Notes: generated by a model not told the origin, from the letters alone. A stretch of 5,653 nt of DNA from Desulfuromusa sp. (GCA_021647765.1 JAKIUD010000117.1:1-5653); one strand, 5' to 3'; shown: positions 1-5,615, numbered from the stretch's first letter. A program made the numbers and translations.

Positions 1-41
1 CCTTCATCGGGAAACCTATCGCGAAACTGATTTAGATTCAT
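1..41 (-). CDS. IS1595-family transposase, 5' end only (runs off the left edge)
   Basis: Only 13 complete codons are visible, reading MNLNQFRDRFPDE before the window ends. This opening (M-N-L-x-x-F-x-x-R-F-P-x-E) matches what I know of IS1595/ISXO2-like transposases, in which it precedes an N-terminal zinc ribbon and then the DDE catalytic domain; both would lie outside the window. The start is well supported: a full AAGGAGGT Shine-Dalgarno sequence sits six bases upstream of the ATG. The protein would catalyse transposition of its own element. The call rests on a very short peptide plus the strong ribosome site and the likely element end near 200, so the family is probable, not certain. Whether the transposase is intact cannot be seen. 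Confidence 0.6.
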   Translation of the reverse strand, partial: MNLNQFRDRFPDE

Positions 42-46
42 GGATA

Positions 47-54
47 TACCTCCT
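47..54 (-). promoter_or_regulatory. Strong Shine-Dalgarno site of the transposase
   Basis: Read on the minus strand this is AAGGAGGT, complementary to the 16S rRNA tail, six bases before the ATG at 41-39. It fixes the start of the gene that runs off the left edge. Confidence 0.7.
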
Positions 55-96
55 TGTGGAGCTATTATCCATCACAACAATGTCAGACTATGTCAC

Positions 97-117
97 ATCC
101 ACCTTTGTTTGGTGGAT
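97..117. repeat. Hairpin in the transposase leader
   Basis: A perfect 7-bp inverted repeat, ATCCACC and GGTGGAT, surrounds a 7-base loop (TTTGTTT on the plus strand). It lies between the element end and the transposase ribosome-binding site. Many insertion sequences carry leader structures that limit transposase expression from outside promoters; that role is an inference here. No U-run follows, so it is not a standard terminator. Confidence 0.4.
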
Positions 118-174
118 AGAACCGAAATACATAGTGGCAAACAGGCGGGGCGAAACCGAGCAAACTTTACGTGT

Positions 175-200
175 TCCGTTTTAAGTATAGATGATACCCC
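175..200. repeat. Probable terminal inverted repeat of the IS1595-type element
   Basis: The minus strand reads inward from a GGGG tip through TATCATCTATACTT to an A-rich block ending in ACGG. The G-run tip and the ACTTAAAAC-type core are what I remember from IS1595-family ends. The exact outer boundary could be off by a base or two because four C's are present at 197-200. The partner repeat is not in the window. Confidence 0.45.
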
Positions 201-214
201 TCCGCCGACTCTAT

Positions 215-257
215 AAAAGTCAAGACACACCCGGTAAGTCAGATGGATCTTGACTTT
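215..257 (-). terminator. Terminator-like inverted repeat after the secreted-protein gene
   Basis: A perfect 10-bp inverted repeat (AAAGTCAAGA at 216-225, TCTTGACTTT at 248-257) begins 12 bases past the stop codon of the upstream gene. In the leftward transcript the second arm runs directly into a short U-run (CTTTT). This has the layout of an intrinsic terminator, but the stem is only 40% G+C and the loop is 22 bases, so it would be weak. It ends about 15 bases from the inferred insertion-sequence boundary. It could instead be an unrelated palindrome. Confidence 0.45.
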
Positions 258-269
258 GTTCAGCTGTTT

Positions 270-1043
270 TTATTCAAATGTTTTCCCGTCACTGAACTTT
301 CGGTAAGACACACTGTTTTGATGGTTGCCATTTTTCTTGATGATATACTTTTTATACTGGTTGCCTTCTTTGGCGATAACCCGGCACTTTTCCTGTAAAG
401 CTTCCATCCGCAGGCACATCCGACCATTTTTCTTCACTCGCCAGGTTCCGTAACGCTTGGTTCCCTCACGCAACTGTTCAAGCTTTCCATCTGGATGATA
501 GTAAGTCTGACTGATCCGTCCCTGGCGTGTGGTCACCGATTCAACGGTTTTATCCGCAAACAATGTGACCACCGCTTTCTTCCTCAGGGCTCCTGGAGGT
601 AAAATTGGTGTATTAGACATCTGCGCCAAGCGTTGTCCCGGACGGAACCGGGTGTAGGTCAGTTCATGCTTATGATTACCATCCAGCTTGACGGCATAGC
701 GTAGAAAGGTATTATTGCGCTGGACTATAATACGACAATCCTGTTTCTTTTCTTCAAGTTCAATGCAAAGCCGACCATCTTTTCTGACCCTCCAGGTACC
801 GGTTTTAAGCCAGCCTTTGCGAACCTGTTGATATTGGCCATCAAGACCGAAATAGCTGACCAGTTTCTGCTTTTTACCATCTGTTGAATCGGCCACGACG
901 GTTTTGCCGGAGAAAAGAGTGCTAAGTTGAGAGGCGTCCAGGGTTCCTTGCGGCAATTCTACTGCTGAAACCGGAAGAACTACCATGAATAGCTCGAGAA
1001 TGAGAAAAAGAACAACCGAATATCCGAGTTTGCTATTTGTCAT
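270..1043 (-). CDS. Secreted protein with two tandem Cys-pair domains, function unknown
   Basis: The 257-residue product starts with a signal peptide: a short basic N-region (Lys5), a hydrophobic core over about residues 8-25, and a likely cleavage site after VSA (residue 27), so it should be exported to the periplasm or outside. The mature part is a tandem duplication: copy 1 at about 43-139 and copy 2 at about 161-257, joined by a linker containing a Pro-Pro. Both copies share LF-x-x-KTV at the start, a G-T-W-R-V-[RK]-K-[DN]-G-R-[LM]-C motif (82-93 and 199-210), a second Cys exactly ten residues later (C93/C103 and C210/C220), a D/N-G-N-H motif and a final Y-x-[RK]-F. The Cys pairs probably form disulfides. 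The GTW...dG..C pattern resembles small rhizobial and proteobacterial DUF995-like proteins; this is a loose resemblance. An AAAGG(TGA) ribosome site lies just before the ATG. The gene has its own candidate promoter, so it is probably separate from the operon to its right. Confidence 0.8.
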   Translation of the reverse strand: MTNSKLGYSVVLFLILELFMVVLPVSAVELPQGTLDASQLSTLFSGKTVVADSTDGKKQKLVSYFGLDGQYQQVRKGWLKTGTWRVRKDGRLCIELEEKKQDCRIIVQRNNTFLRYAVKLDGNHKHELTYTRFRPGQRLAQMSNTPILPPGALRKKAVVTLFADKTVESVTTRQGRISQTYYHPDGKLEQLREGTKRYGTWRVKKNGRMCLRMEALQEKCRVIAKEGNQYKKYIIKKNGNHQNSVSYRKFSDGKTFE

Positions 1044-1093
1044 AAATTCACCTTTTGATTTAGTTGATAGGGGAGGGCAAGAAAGTCCTTCTT

Positions 1094-1122
1094 ATTTTAA
1101 TCCTCCTCGTGAAAATGGTAAA
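1094..1122 (-). promoter_or_regulatory. Candidate sigma70-type promoter for the secreted-protein gene
   Basis: On the minus strand a TTTACC -35 element (1122-1117) and a TAAAAT -10 element (1099-1094) are separated by 17 bases. The -10 box lies about 50 bases before the start codon. The match is 4/6 and 5/6 to consensus; supported by position and spacing only. Confidence 0.4.
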
Positions 1123-1221
1123 TGAGCTGTGCAAGAATCGCAGGTGGTGCTATCCAGACCATTGGCAGGTTGGCTGGAGGAGCTTAAATGTGAACTGAAA
1201 AGTCGATTATTTTTCAAAATC

Positions 1222-1272
1222 AACAGCAGCAGCAGCACGGCTGAGAATTGTATAATGAGGGAATCTGCTGTT
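1222..1272 (-). terminator. Possible hairpin downstream of the three-gene operon
   Basis: AACAGCAG (1222-1229) and CTGCTGTT (1265-1272) form a perfect 8-bp inverted repeat, extendable in other registers because one arm belongs to a CAG-triplet run. In the leftward transcript it lies about 25 bases past the hydrolase stop codon and is followed by GATTTTG and an A-rich segment. The loop is long (35 bases) and the U-run is short, so the terminator call is weak. A triplet repeat with structural potential is the firmer statement. Confidence 0.25.
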
Positions 1273-1295
1273 CCATCTATGCTGCTGTCCCCGCT

Positions 1296-2105
1296 TTATT
1301 CCGCCTGATCATCAAACAGAAAATCGAATATCTGCTCGATAAAAGGTGGGTGTGCAAGATAGCTTTCGTAGGCATGACTGGCATTGGGGACTTTTTCCAG
1401 GTGGAAGTCTGTGGAAATATCGTAAGAACGTCCCAAAGCTCTGACTGCGGTTGTCCAGCGTTCAGCCCGCTCACCCCTATTCAGACCCTGGAAGGAATCA
1501 ATCTCACGGGTTTTATTCAGATCTTTGTCGCGCAGGTCGTCCTCTTCACCGATTAGAACCCGGGTCGGAATCTGGAGAAATTTTTCCATGGCAAACCTCA
1601 GATTTGGCCAGTCCAGGGATGATTTGATGCCGTAAGGATATTTACGTTCAGGATCGGGAAAGGTGTACCAGCTGGGGGCTGCCAGAACCATTCTGGCAAC
1701 CCGCTTCGGATAAAACATGGCATAGCGGTGGACAAACTGGCCGCCGCCGGAAAATCCGAACATCCGCATCGGGGCAGGTGGGATTCCCAGATATTCATGG
1801 GCATCCTGCAGGACATGATCGAAGGCCATGTCGGCTCGTTCCTGATTGACAGAGGTTCCCAGTTGCTGGTAGCGGGGGAAATCCGTCCTAGTGAAGAGTG
1901 GGGCAATAATCGCAGCTCCGTAGCGTTCAGCCTGGGGAATAAATCCCCGGATATGCTCTTCAGCGTTGCGGGAAATCCCATGGATTGTATACATGATTCT
2001 GGTTTCGTCCCGGCTTTTTATGGGAATATAGACAAAGTAGTTCATCTGTGACATGCCATCGATAGTTCGATGATAGATTTTGCCGGGAATCAGATTATTG
2101 ATCAT
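1296..2105 (-). CDS. Alpha/beta hydrolase (serine esterase/peptidase-like), third gene of the operon
   Basis: The 269-residue product has the marks of the alpha/beta-hydrolase fold. An oxyanion-hole-type HG (residues 42-43, in YTIHG) is followed by a nucleophile elbow GFSGGG with Ser119, a probable acid Asp189 (or 190) in LIGEEDD, and a C-terminal His244 in NASHAY. This triad predicts hydrolysis of an ester, thioester, lactone or amide. The overall look is closest to the poly-hydroxybutyrate-depolymerase/esterase-D-like branch, but no substrate can be assigned. There is no signal peptide, so it should be cytoplasmic. I start it at the ATG at 2105 because AAGGAG lies seven bases upstream. The frame is open to another ATG at 2150, which overlaps the ABC-gene stop as ATGA and would add 15 residues, but it has no ribosome site. 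The gene follows the ABC transporter by 41 bases and is almost certainly co-transcribed, suggesting the hydrolase acts on the transported or related compound. Confidence 0.85.
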   Translation of the reverse strand: MINNLIPGKIYHRTIDGMSQMNYFVYIPIKSRDETRIMYTIHGISRNAEEHIRGFIPQAERYGAAIIAPLFTRTDFPRYQQLGTSVNQERADMAFDHVLQDAHEYLGIPPAPMRMFGFSGGGQFVHRYAMFYPKRVARMVLAAPSWYTFPDPERKYPYGIKSSLDWPNLRFAMEKFLQIPTRVLIGEEDDLRDKDLNKTREIDSFQGLNRGERAERWTTAVRALGRSYDISTDFHLEKVPNASHAYESYLAHPPFIEQIFDFLFDDQAE

Positions 2106-2112
2106 GGGAGAA

Positions 2113-2118
2113 CTCCTT
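2113..2118 (-). promoter_or_regulatory. Shine-Dalgarno site that decides the hydrolase start
   Basis: AAGGAG on the minus strand, seven bases before the ATG at 2105-2103. It favours the internal ATG over the upstream in-frame ATG at 2150, which overlaps the preceding stop codon but has no purine-rich site before it. Confidence 0.65.
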
Positions 2119-2132
2119 GATTGATTGATTGA
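2117..2132. repeat. (TTGA)4 tetranucleotide tract next to the hydrolase ribosome site
   Basis: Four perfect TTGA units (TCAA on the coding strand) abut and partly overlap the Shine-Dalgarno sequence of the hydrolase, inside the 41-base gap after the ABC-transporter stop. Short tetranucleotide tracts can slip, but four units is short and the tract may be chance. Confidence 0.5.
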
Positions 2133-2146
2133 ATTGACAGGCAAAT

Positions 2147-3853
2147 TCATTGGGCTAAGCTGACTGGTTTAACCTGTTGCTGGTCATTTGTCTCAACGGC
2201 AACCAACTTTCCCTCTGCCAGGTGCCAGTAAATATCGGCCAGCGCCAGTCGCTCAGCGGAGCGACTGACCATCAGCACCGTCCCGGGGAACTCTTGGATA
2301 ACATTCTGCAGCACCTGGGTCGCCTGCGGATCGAGAGTGGCGTCGATTTCATCCACGATCAAGATTGACGGTTGCCCCAGCAGTGCTCGAGCGATGGCAA
2401 GTTTGTGCCGTTGTCCGAGGGACAGGTTTACACCGCCTTCCTGGATACGGAAATCCTCTCCATGCGGCAATTGGCTCAGCAATTCGTCAATTTTACATAG
2501 CTTTTTAACCCGCTCAATTTCTTCTTTAGGTGCCTTCGGTTGTCGATAGCACAGATTCTTTCGTACCGATCCTTTGAGTAACGGCAGATCCGGGCTGACA
2601 ATGCCGATTGCTTCACGTACCGAAGAGAGATTGCATTGGCCGATGTTCTGGTCGTCGATCAGGATTTTGCCTTTACTCGGATCGACCAGGCGCGCGATCA
2701 GCTGCAGCAGGGTCGACTTTCCCGCACCATTATCACCGACAATAGCCAGACGCGAGCCACCTGGAACTATCCCCGAAATATTTTCCAAGGCTCCACGGAG
2801 ATGGATGTTCCGCAGTTCGATAGTCCCTTTTTGTATTTGCAGAGAAGGGCGTTTCGACGAACGTCCGCGAAGTTGTTTAGTCTGCATGAATTCAATAATT
2901 TTCTGCCTTGAAACCCGGTAGCCCTGCAGATATTCATGAACCCGACCCATATCACGAAAGGCATTTGAAAGAAAGCCAACCACCGCCATTGCCGCAACCA
3001 CGCTTCCCGAGTTGGTCAGGTTGTGGAAGACTTCCAGTGAGCCAAGAGAGAGGATAGCTGCCATCGAGAGCGCTGTTGCCCCATCATTGACAACCCGCAT
3101 CCGAGCAGAAGCACGGGATCGATCAATCATGGCTCTACGTAATTGCCGGCTTTGCCTGCTGAACCGACTACGCTCTCTTTTCTGCTGGTTGAACGCCTGA
3201 ATAACCACAAAAGAACGGATTTTTTCGTTGATGTTTCCTGCTAGTCGACCCCGTAATCGGCGTGTTTCCGAAACCACCTGGTGCATTCTCGGTCCCAGTC
3301 GGAGGTTCCAGGCCAGACCGAGAGAAAGGATGACAAGGGAGCAGATTGCCAGATAAGGATCCAGATACCCAAGAAACCCGATCGAGATCAAAGTGACGAT
3401 TGCGGACACGACAATTCTCGCCAGTCCCAGGCTGACCCAGCGGCGAATTGCCGACAGATCGCCGACAAAGCGCAGCATGGAAGCCCCGGTACTGCGATTG
3501 CTGAGAGCCCTGGGTGCGAAGAGGCTCATTCGGTCAAAGATGGTCAATCGAACCCGGTGAATATACTCCTGCCCCAGTCGTTCGGCATCAATTCGTTCGA
3601 TGAAGCGCAGCCAGGCGGCAAATGCGGTGCAACCGAGTAGGCCAGCAGCAAAAAGTCCAATCTGCCAGACTTCCCCCAGGTCGAAAAGGTGTACTTCCGG
3701 ATCGCTGAACTCCGGGTTGAGCAGGACATTGAAGGCGTGCCGAACCAGCAGCATCGAGCCGATAACCATGGTCGCCTGCAAGGTGCCGTTGATGATCAGT
3801 CGCAGCAGTAACCAGCGCCTGGTTCCAGCAAATATAGTGGGAAGCTGACTCAT
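2147..3853 (-). CDS. ABC half-transporter (membrane domain fused to ATPase) with divergent ATPase motifs
   Basis: The 568-residue product has the exporter-type layout. Hydrophobic segments lie at about 18-38, 64-84, 145-165, 166-184, 255-275 and 283-298, with a coupling-helix-like segment in NINEKIRSFVVIQAF (207-221). The nucleotide-binding domain runs from about 340 to 552. Walker A is GDNGAGKST (373-381), and Walker B is ILIVDE with Asp501 and catalytic Glu502, followed by a TLD D-loop. Three normally conserved positions are changed: the Q-loop Gln is Pro421 (IVSPD), the signature LSGGQ is LSLGQ (477-481), and the switch His is Arg531 (MVSRS). The ATPase site may therefore be slow, or asymmetric if a partner exists. 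As a half-transporter it should dimerise in the inner membrane; substrate unknown. I start at the ATG at 3853: it overlaps the upstream stop as ATGA and has GGAG five bases before it. The longer frame to 3991 lies inside the preceding gene and is not protein-like. Confidence 0.88.
   Translation of the reverse strand: MSQLPTIFAGTRRWLLLRLIINGTLQATMVIGSMLLVRHAFNVLLNPEFSDPEVHLFDLGEVWQIGLFAAGLLGCTAFAAWLRFIERIDAERLGQEYIHRVRLTIFDRMSLFAPRALSNRSTGASMLRFVGDLSAIRRWVSLGLARIVVSAIVTLISIGFLGYLDPYLAICSLVILSLGLAWNLRLGPRMHQVVSETRRLRGRLAGNINEKIRSFVVIQAFNQQKRERSRFSRQSRQLRRAMIDRSRASARMRVVNDGATALSMAAILSLGSLEVFHNLTNSGSVVAAMAVVGFLSNAFRDMGRVHEYLQGYRVSRQKIIEFMQTKQLRGRSSKRPSLQIQKGTIELRNIHLRGALENISGIVPGGSRLAIVGDNGAGKSTLLQLIARLVDPSKGKILIDDQNIGQCNLSSVREAIGIVSPDLPLLKGSVRKNLCYRQPKAPKEEIERVKKLCKIDELLSQLPHGEDFRIQEGGVNLSLGQRHKLAIARALLGQPSILIVDEIDATLDPQATQVLQNVIQEFPGTVLMVSRSAERLALADIYWHLAEGKLVAVETNDQQQVKPVSLAQ
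3850..3853 (-). promoter_or_regulatory. ATGA stop/start overlap coupling the NTPase and ABC genes
   Basis: The TGA stop of the NTPase gene (3852-3850) and the ATG of the ABC gene (3853-3851) share two bases. GGAG at 3862-3859 lies inside the end of the first gene. This arrangement normally gives coupled, near-stoichiometric translation. Confidence 0.8.
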
Positions 3854-4959
3854 CCCTGCTCCACGTCCATCGCCATGACCGCTTTTGAGCTGTCCAGGCG
3901 ATGCTGTTTCCTGAATTTCAGACAGCTGAATATGTAGCTGGAGATATTTGCGCGAGCCAGGGAGTTGGTATGGTAAACAGGCAGACCGCATACTCCCTCT
4001 GCTTCTCGCTGTGCCAACGGCGAGGAGGTCAAAATCCCGGTGATGGCAACGACCGGCAACTGACGGGCTGTCAGCCAGGACACCCCGGCTTGAGCTCCCA
4101 GCGCATCATTGGCGGCAAAGATCACCCCGTCGATCCAGTCGGTAAAAAACGGGGTGGCGAACAGGCGGGCAGTTTCCCGTTGCAGCAGGCCATCGGCAAT
4201 TTCAACAACAATAATTTCTGGTTGAGCTGCGGCCATTTCAGCACCGAGTGTCATGACGATATCCAGCAGGGTATCGCGGTTGACCCGGTAGGTGGAAACG
4301 TAACCGGCATCAATAAAGTCAAAAACCGGATCGGCTCCGGCATCAACCAGGGCGCGGTAGTCAGCCCCGGCACCAGTGCCGGTGAATTTTGCTGCAGCGA
4401 CATCGATATTCTGCCTGACGAAACCTTTTACCAAGTTTGCGCATGCCGTGGTTTTTCCAGAATTCATCGAGGTTCCGGCAACTACCAGCACCAGGGGAGT
4501 CGGATCGATCAGGTCGACCTTCGGCAGGCGTGCAGAGCTCAGGTTGATGCGGTGTCCCTGTTTATCTGCCAGAAGCCCCAAGGGAGTGATCCGGGTTGCC
4601 GATTTGACCCGATCATGCCGATTCAACAGGCGTGCGGCAACTCCCCCGGCAGCGACCAGCCGGCAGGCACCTAAGTGGTCGGGGACAATGCCTTCAAACT
4701 GATCTGGGGCATAGCGATTTCCGTAAACAACAACAATTTCATCCCCCTCGAAAAGGCTGGCTCGGCGGCTGCTGACCAATTCCAGCCGTTTGTGCTGTCC
4801 AATTTCATCCACTCGAGCCAGAAGCAAGTCTCCTGGCAGGGGGATTAATTTTCCGTGCAACAGTTGAAACTCTTGCTCCTGGTTGATTCTGCGGGTTGTA
4901 TAGGCCCATTTTGACTGCTCCAGGCGCTTTTTTGTTAAGGCTTCAAGCTGAATATCCAT
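3850..4959 (-). CDS. P-loop NTPase resembling DUF1611/dethiobiotin-synthetase-type proteins, first gene of the operon
   Basis: The 369-residue product has an N-terminal region (about 35-150), probably beta-rich, with GDLLLARVDEIG (43-54), EGDEIVVVYGNRYAPDQFE (71-89) and a charged linker. A Rossmann-like P-loop domain follows (about 155-345). Its P-loop is AGTSMNSGKTT (161-171), a deviant Walker A like that of dethiobiotin synthetase (GT-x-x-x-x-GKT). AAAKFTGTGAG (188-198) matches the BioD-type strand carrying a catalytic Lys (here Lys191), and VVEIADGL (251-258) sits where BioD has its VEGAGG. I infer ATP-dependent chemistry on a small carboxylate or amine, as in BioD, CobB/CobQ or DUF1611 proteins, but no substrate is evident. 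It is not BioD: no biotin genes are adjacent and the N-terminal domain is extra. No signal peptide or membrane segment is seen, so it should be cytosolic. The start has AGAGGA four bases upstream. The stop overlaps the ABC-gene start (ATGA), implying translational coupling. Confidence 0.75.
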   Translation of the reverse strand: MDIQLEALTKKRLEQSKWAYTTRRINQEQEFQLLHGKLIPLPGDLLLARVDEIGQHKRLELVSSRRASLFEGDEIVVVYGNRYAPDQFEGIVPDHLGACRLVAAGGVAARLLNRHDRVKSATRITPLGLLADKQGHRINLSSARLPKVDLIDPTPLVLVVAGTSMNSGKTTACANLVKGFVRQNIDVAAAKFTGTGAGADYRALVDAGADPVFDFIDAGYVSTYRVNRDTLLDIVMTLGAEMAAAQPEIIVVEIADGLLQRETARLFATPFFTDWIDGVIFAANDALGAQAGVSWLTARQLPVVAITGILTSSPLAQREAEGVCGLPVYHTNSLARANISSYIFSCLKFRKQHRLDSSKAVMAMDVEQG

Positions 4960-4999
4960 GATTTCCTCTGATGGTTTTTATGTTAAAACGGTTTGAAAG

Positions 5000-5028
5000 A
5001 GTTTACCTTTTAATTGTTGAGTTAACAA
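5000..5028 (-). promoter_or_regulatory. Candidate sigma70-type promoter of the three-gene operon
   Basis: On the minus strand TTGTTA (5028-5023) and TAAACT (5005-5000) are spaced by 17 bases, about 40 bases before the first start codon, in an AT-rich region. Each hexamer matches consensus at 4 of 6 positions. This is the best spaced pair in the 140-bp gap, but not proven. Confidence 0.4.
5014..5028. promoter_or_regulatory. Inverted repeat overlapping the -35 box (possible operator)
   Basis: TTGTT-GAGTT-AACAA is a 5-bp inverted repeat with a 5-bp spacer, covering the proposed -35 element of the operon. Position suits a repressor site, but the arms are short and AT-rich and no regulator gene is adjacent. 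Confidence 0.3.
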
Positions 5029-5099
5029 GTCATGTTTAGCAAGATAAAGTTTACTAATAGATTTTATCCGAGTGTATGAGTAGTAACGCTGTTAAAAAA

Positions 5100-5594
5100 T
5101 TAACTGGATGAGCACGACACCATGGTCTGCAGTTCAGGATGTTCTGCCAGCAACTTTTTCCCGCGTCTTGATGCAATCGTGACACCAGAGCCAGTAATGC
5201 CGAGGCGGCGTGCAATGTCAACACCTCGGTGACCGCTGGCAAAAGCGCTATAACAGATAATGCTTCTGGCGTTGGCAATCTGTTGTGAACGGCTCTGCGA
5301 GATCAGTTCCGTTAGCGACAGACCCGTCTTAGCGCAAACGTGCTCAATAATCTTTTCCAAAGACAATTTTAGAGGTGGCGGTTTTCCTTCTACTTGCAAC
5401 AGAAGTTGTTCTACAAAATCTCCGCTACCCAATACCCGCGCATCCCGAAAATCATCTCCCAGTTGTTCCGTCACTGTTTGGCGGCATTGCGAACCGGAAC
5501 CAACCAGATCGTTTCTGCGTCCCATGGCTGTTGATTGCCACATTGTTTTGACAAGCATTCCGTGATTATTTGGTACAGTTCGCAATATTTTCAT
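5100..5594 (-). pseudogene. C-terminal remnant of an IS200-like/REP-associated (RAYT) transposase
   Basis: The frame encodes, from the first ATG (5594), 164 residues whose latter part I recognise as the C-terminal region of deltaproteobacterial RAYT-type transposases. It has GRRNDLVGSG (25-34), the RVLGSGDFVEQ motif (53-63), then a helical domain (about 79-150) resembling DnaA domain IV. This ends in a helix-turn-helix, GVDIARRLGIT plus SGVTIASRRGKKL. What is missing is the N-terminal Y1 (HUH) nuclease domain with its HUH motif and catalytic Tyr. The stretch between GRRNDLVGSG and RVLGSG also looks shortened compared with relatives. The frame stays open upstream to the window edge (a TTG at 5624 is also possible), but those residues do not look like transposase and run through a palindrome, and no ribosome site precedes any start. 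I read it as a decayed, transposition-inactive copy. It might instead be a domesticated DNA-binding protein. Confidence 0.65.
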
Positions 5595-5615
5595 ATTTAA
5601 TGGTCTTTTGATGAT

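Larger units (their letters stand above)
1..200 (-). mobile_element. Right-hand end of an IS1595-type insertion sequence (partial)
   Basis: This segment holds the transposase start (41 to 1), its leader, and on the outer side a sequence that, read on the minus strand from 200, begins GGGGTATCATCTATACTT and continues AAAACGGAAC. That resembles the terminal inverted repeats I recall for the IS1595 family, and it lies at the expected distance of about 160 bases before the transposase start. If the end is at about 200, the adjoining 8 bases (201-208, tccgccga) would be one copy of the usual 8-bp target duplication. The other end is outside the window, so neither the inverted repeat nor the duplication can be confirmed. 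Confidence 0.55.
1044..1295. other. Intergenic region between the hydrolase and secreted-protein genes
   Basis: Apart from the candidate promoter and ribosome site of the leftward gene, the stretch holds a (CAG)4 run at 1224-1235 and a plus-strand open frame from 1126 to 1310 (last 15 bases inside the hydrolase gene). That frame has no credible start and would end in SPLYSA. I see no tRNA, no riboswitch-like fold and no convincing gene. A good TATAAT at 1251-1256 on the plus strand has no -35 partner. Confidence 0.5.

Noticed and set aside
1174..1193. Good ribosome site followed by ATG TGA on the plus strand
   Set aside because: A start directly followed by a stop codes for nothing; most likely chance.
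1248..1556. Plus-strand frame of 102 codons with TATAAT just upstream of its first ATG
   Set aside because: It mostly overlaps the hydrolase 3' end in antisense; TATAAT at 1251 has no -35 partner and lies within the frame itself.
3854..3991. 46-residue N-terminal extension of the ABC transporter frame
   Set aside because: It lies inside the NTPase gene, has no ribosome site and looks unlike a transporter N-terminus; the ATGA start at 3853 with GGAG is much better.
3901..4674. Long plus-strand open frame of 257 codons opposite the NTPase gene
   Set aside because: Antisense shadow: Gly/Gln-rich low-information sequence with no recognisable motif and no ribosome site, over a gene with clear P-loop motifs.
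4999..5054. AGTTTAC occurring twice (5000-5006 and 5048-5054) upstream of the NTPase gene
   Set aside because: A 7-base AT-rich word repeated once at 48-base distance is weak; one copy is simply the candidate -10 region.
4960..5099. Small peptide precursor gene before the NTPase/ABC/hydrolase operon
   Set aside because: No frame with a plausible start, ribosome site and useful length exists in this gap on the minus strand, so a ribosomal-peptide cluster is not supported within the window.
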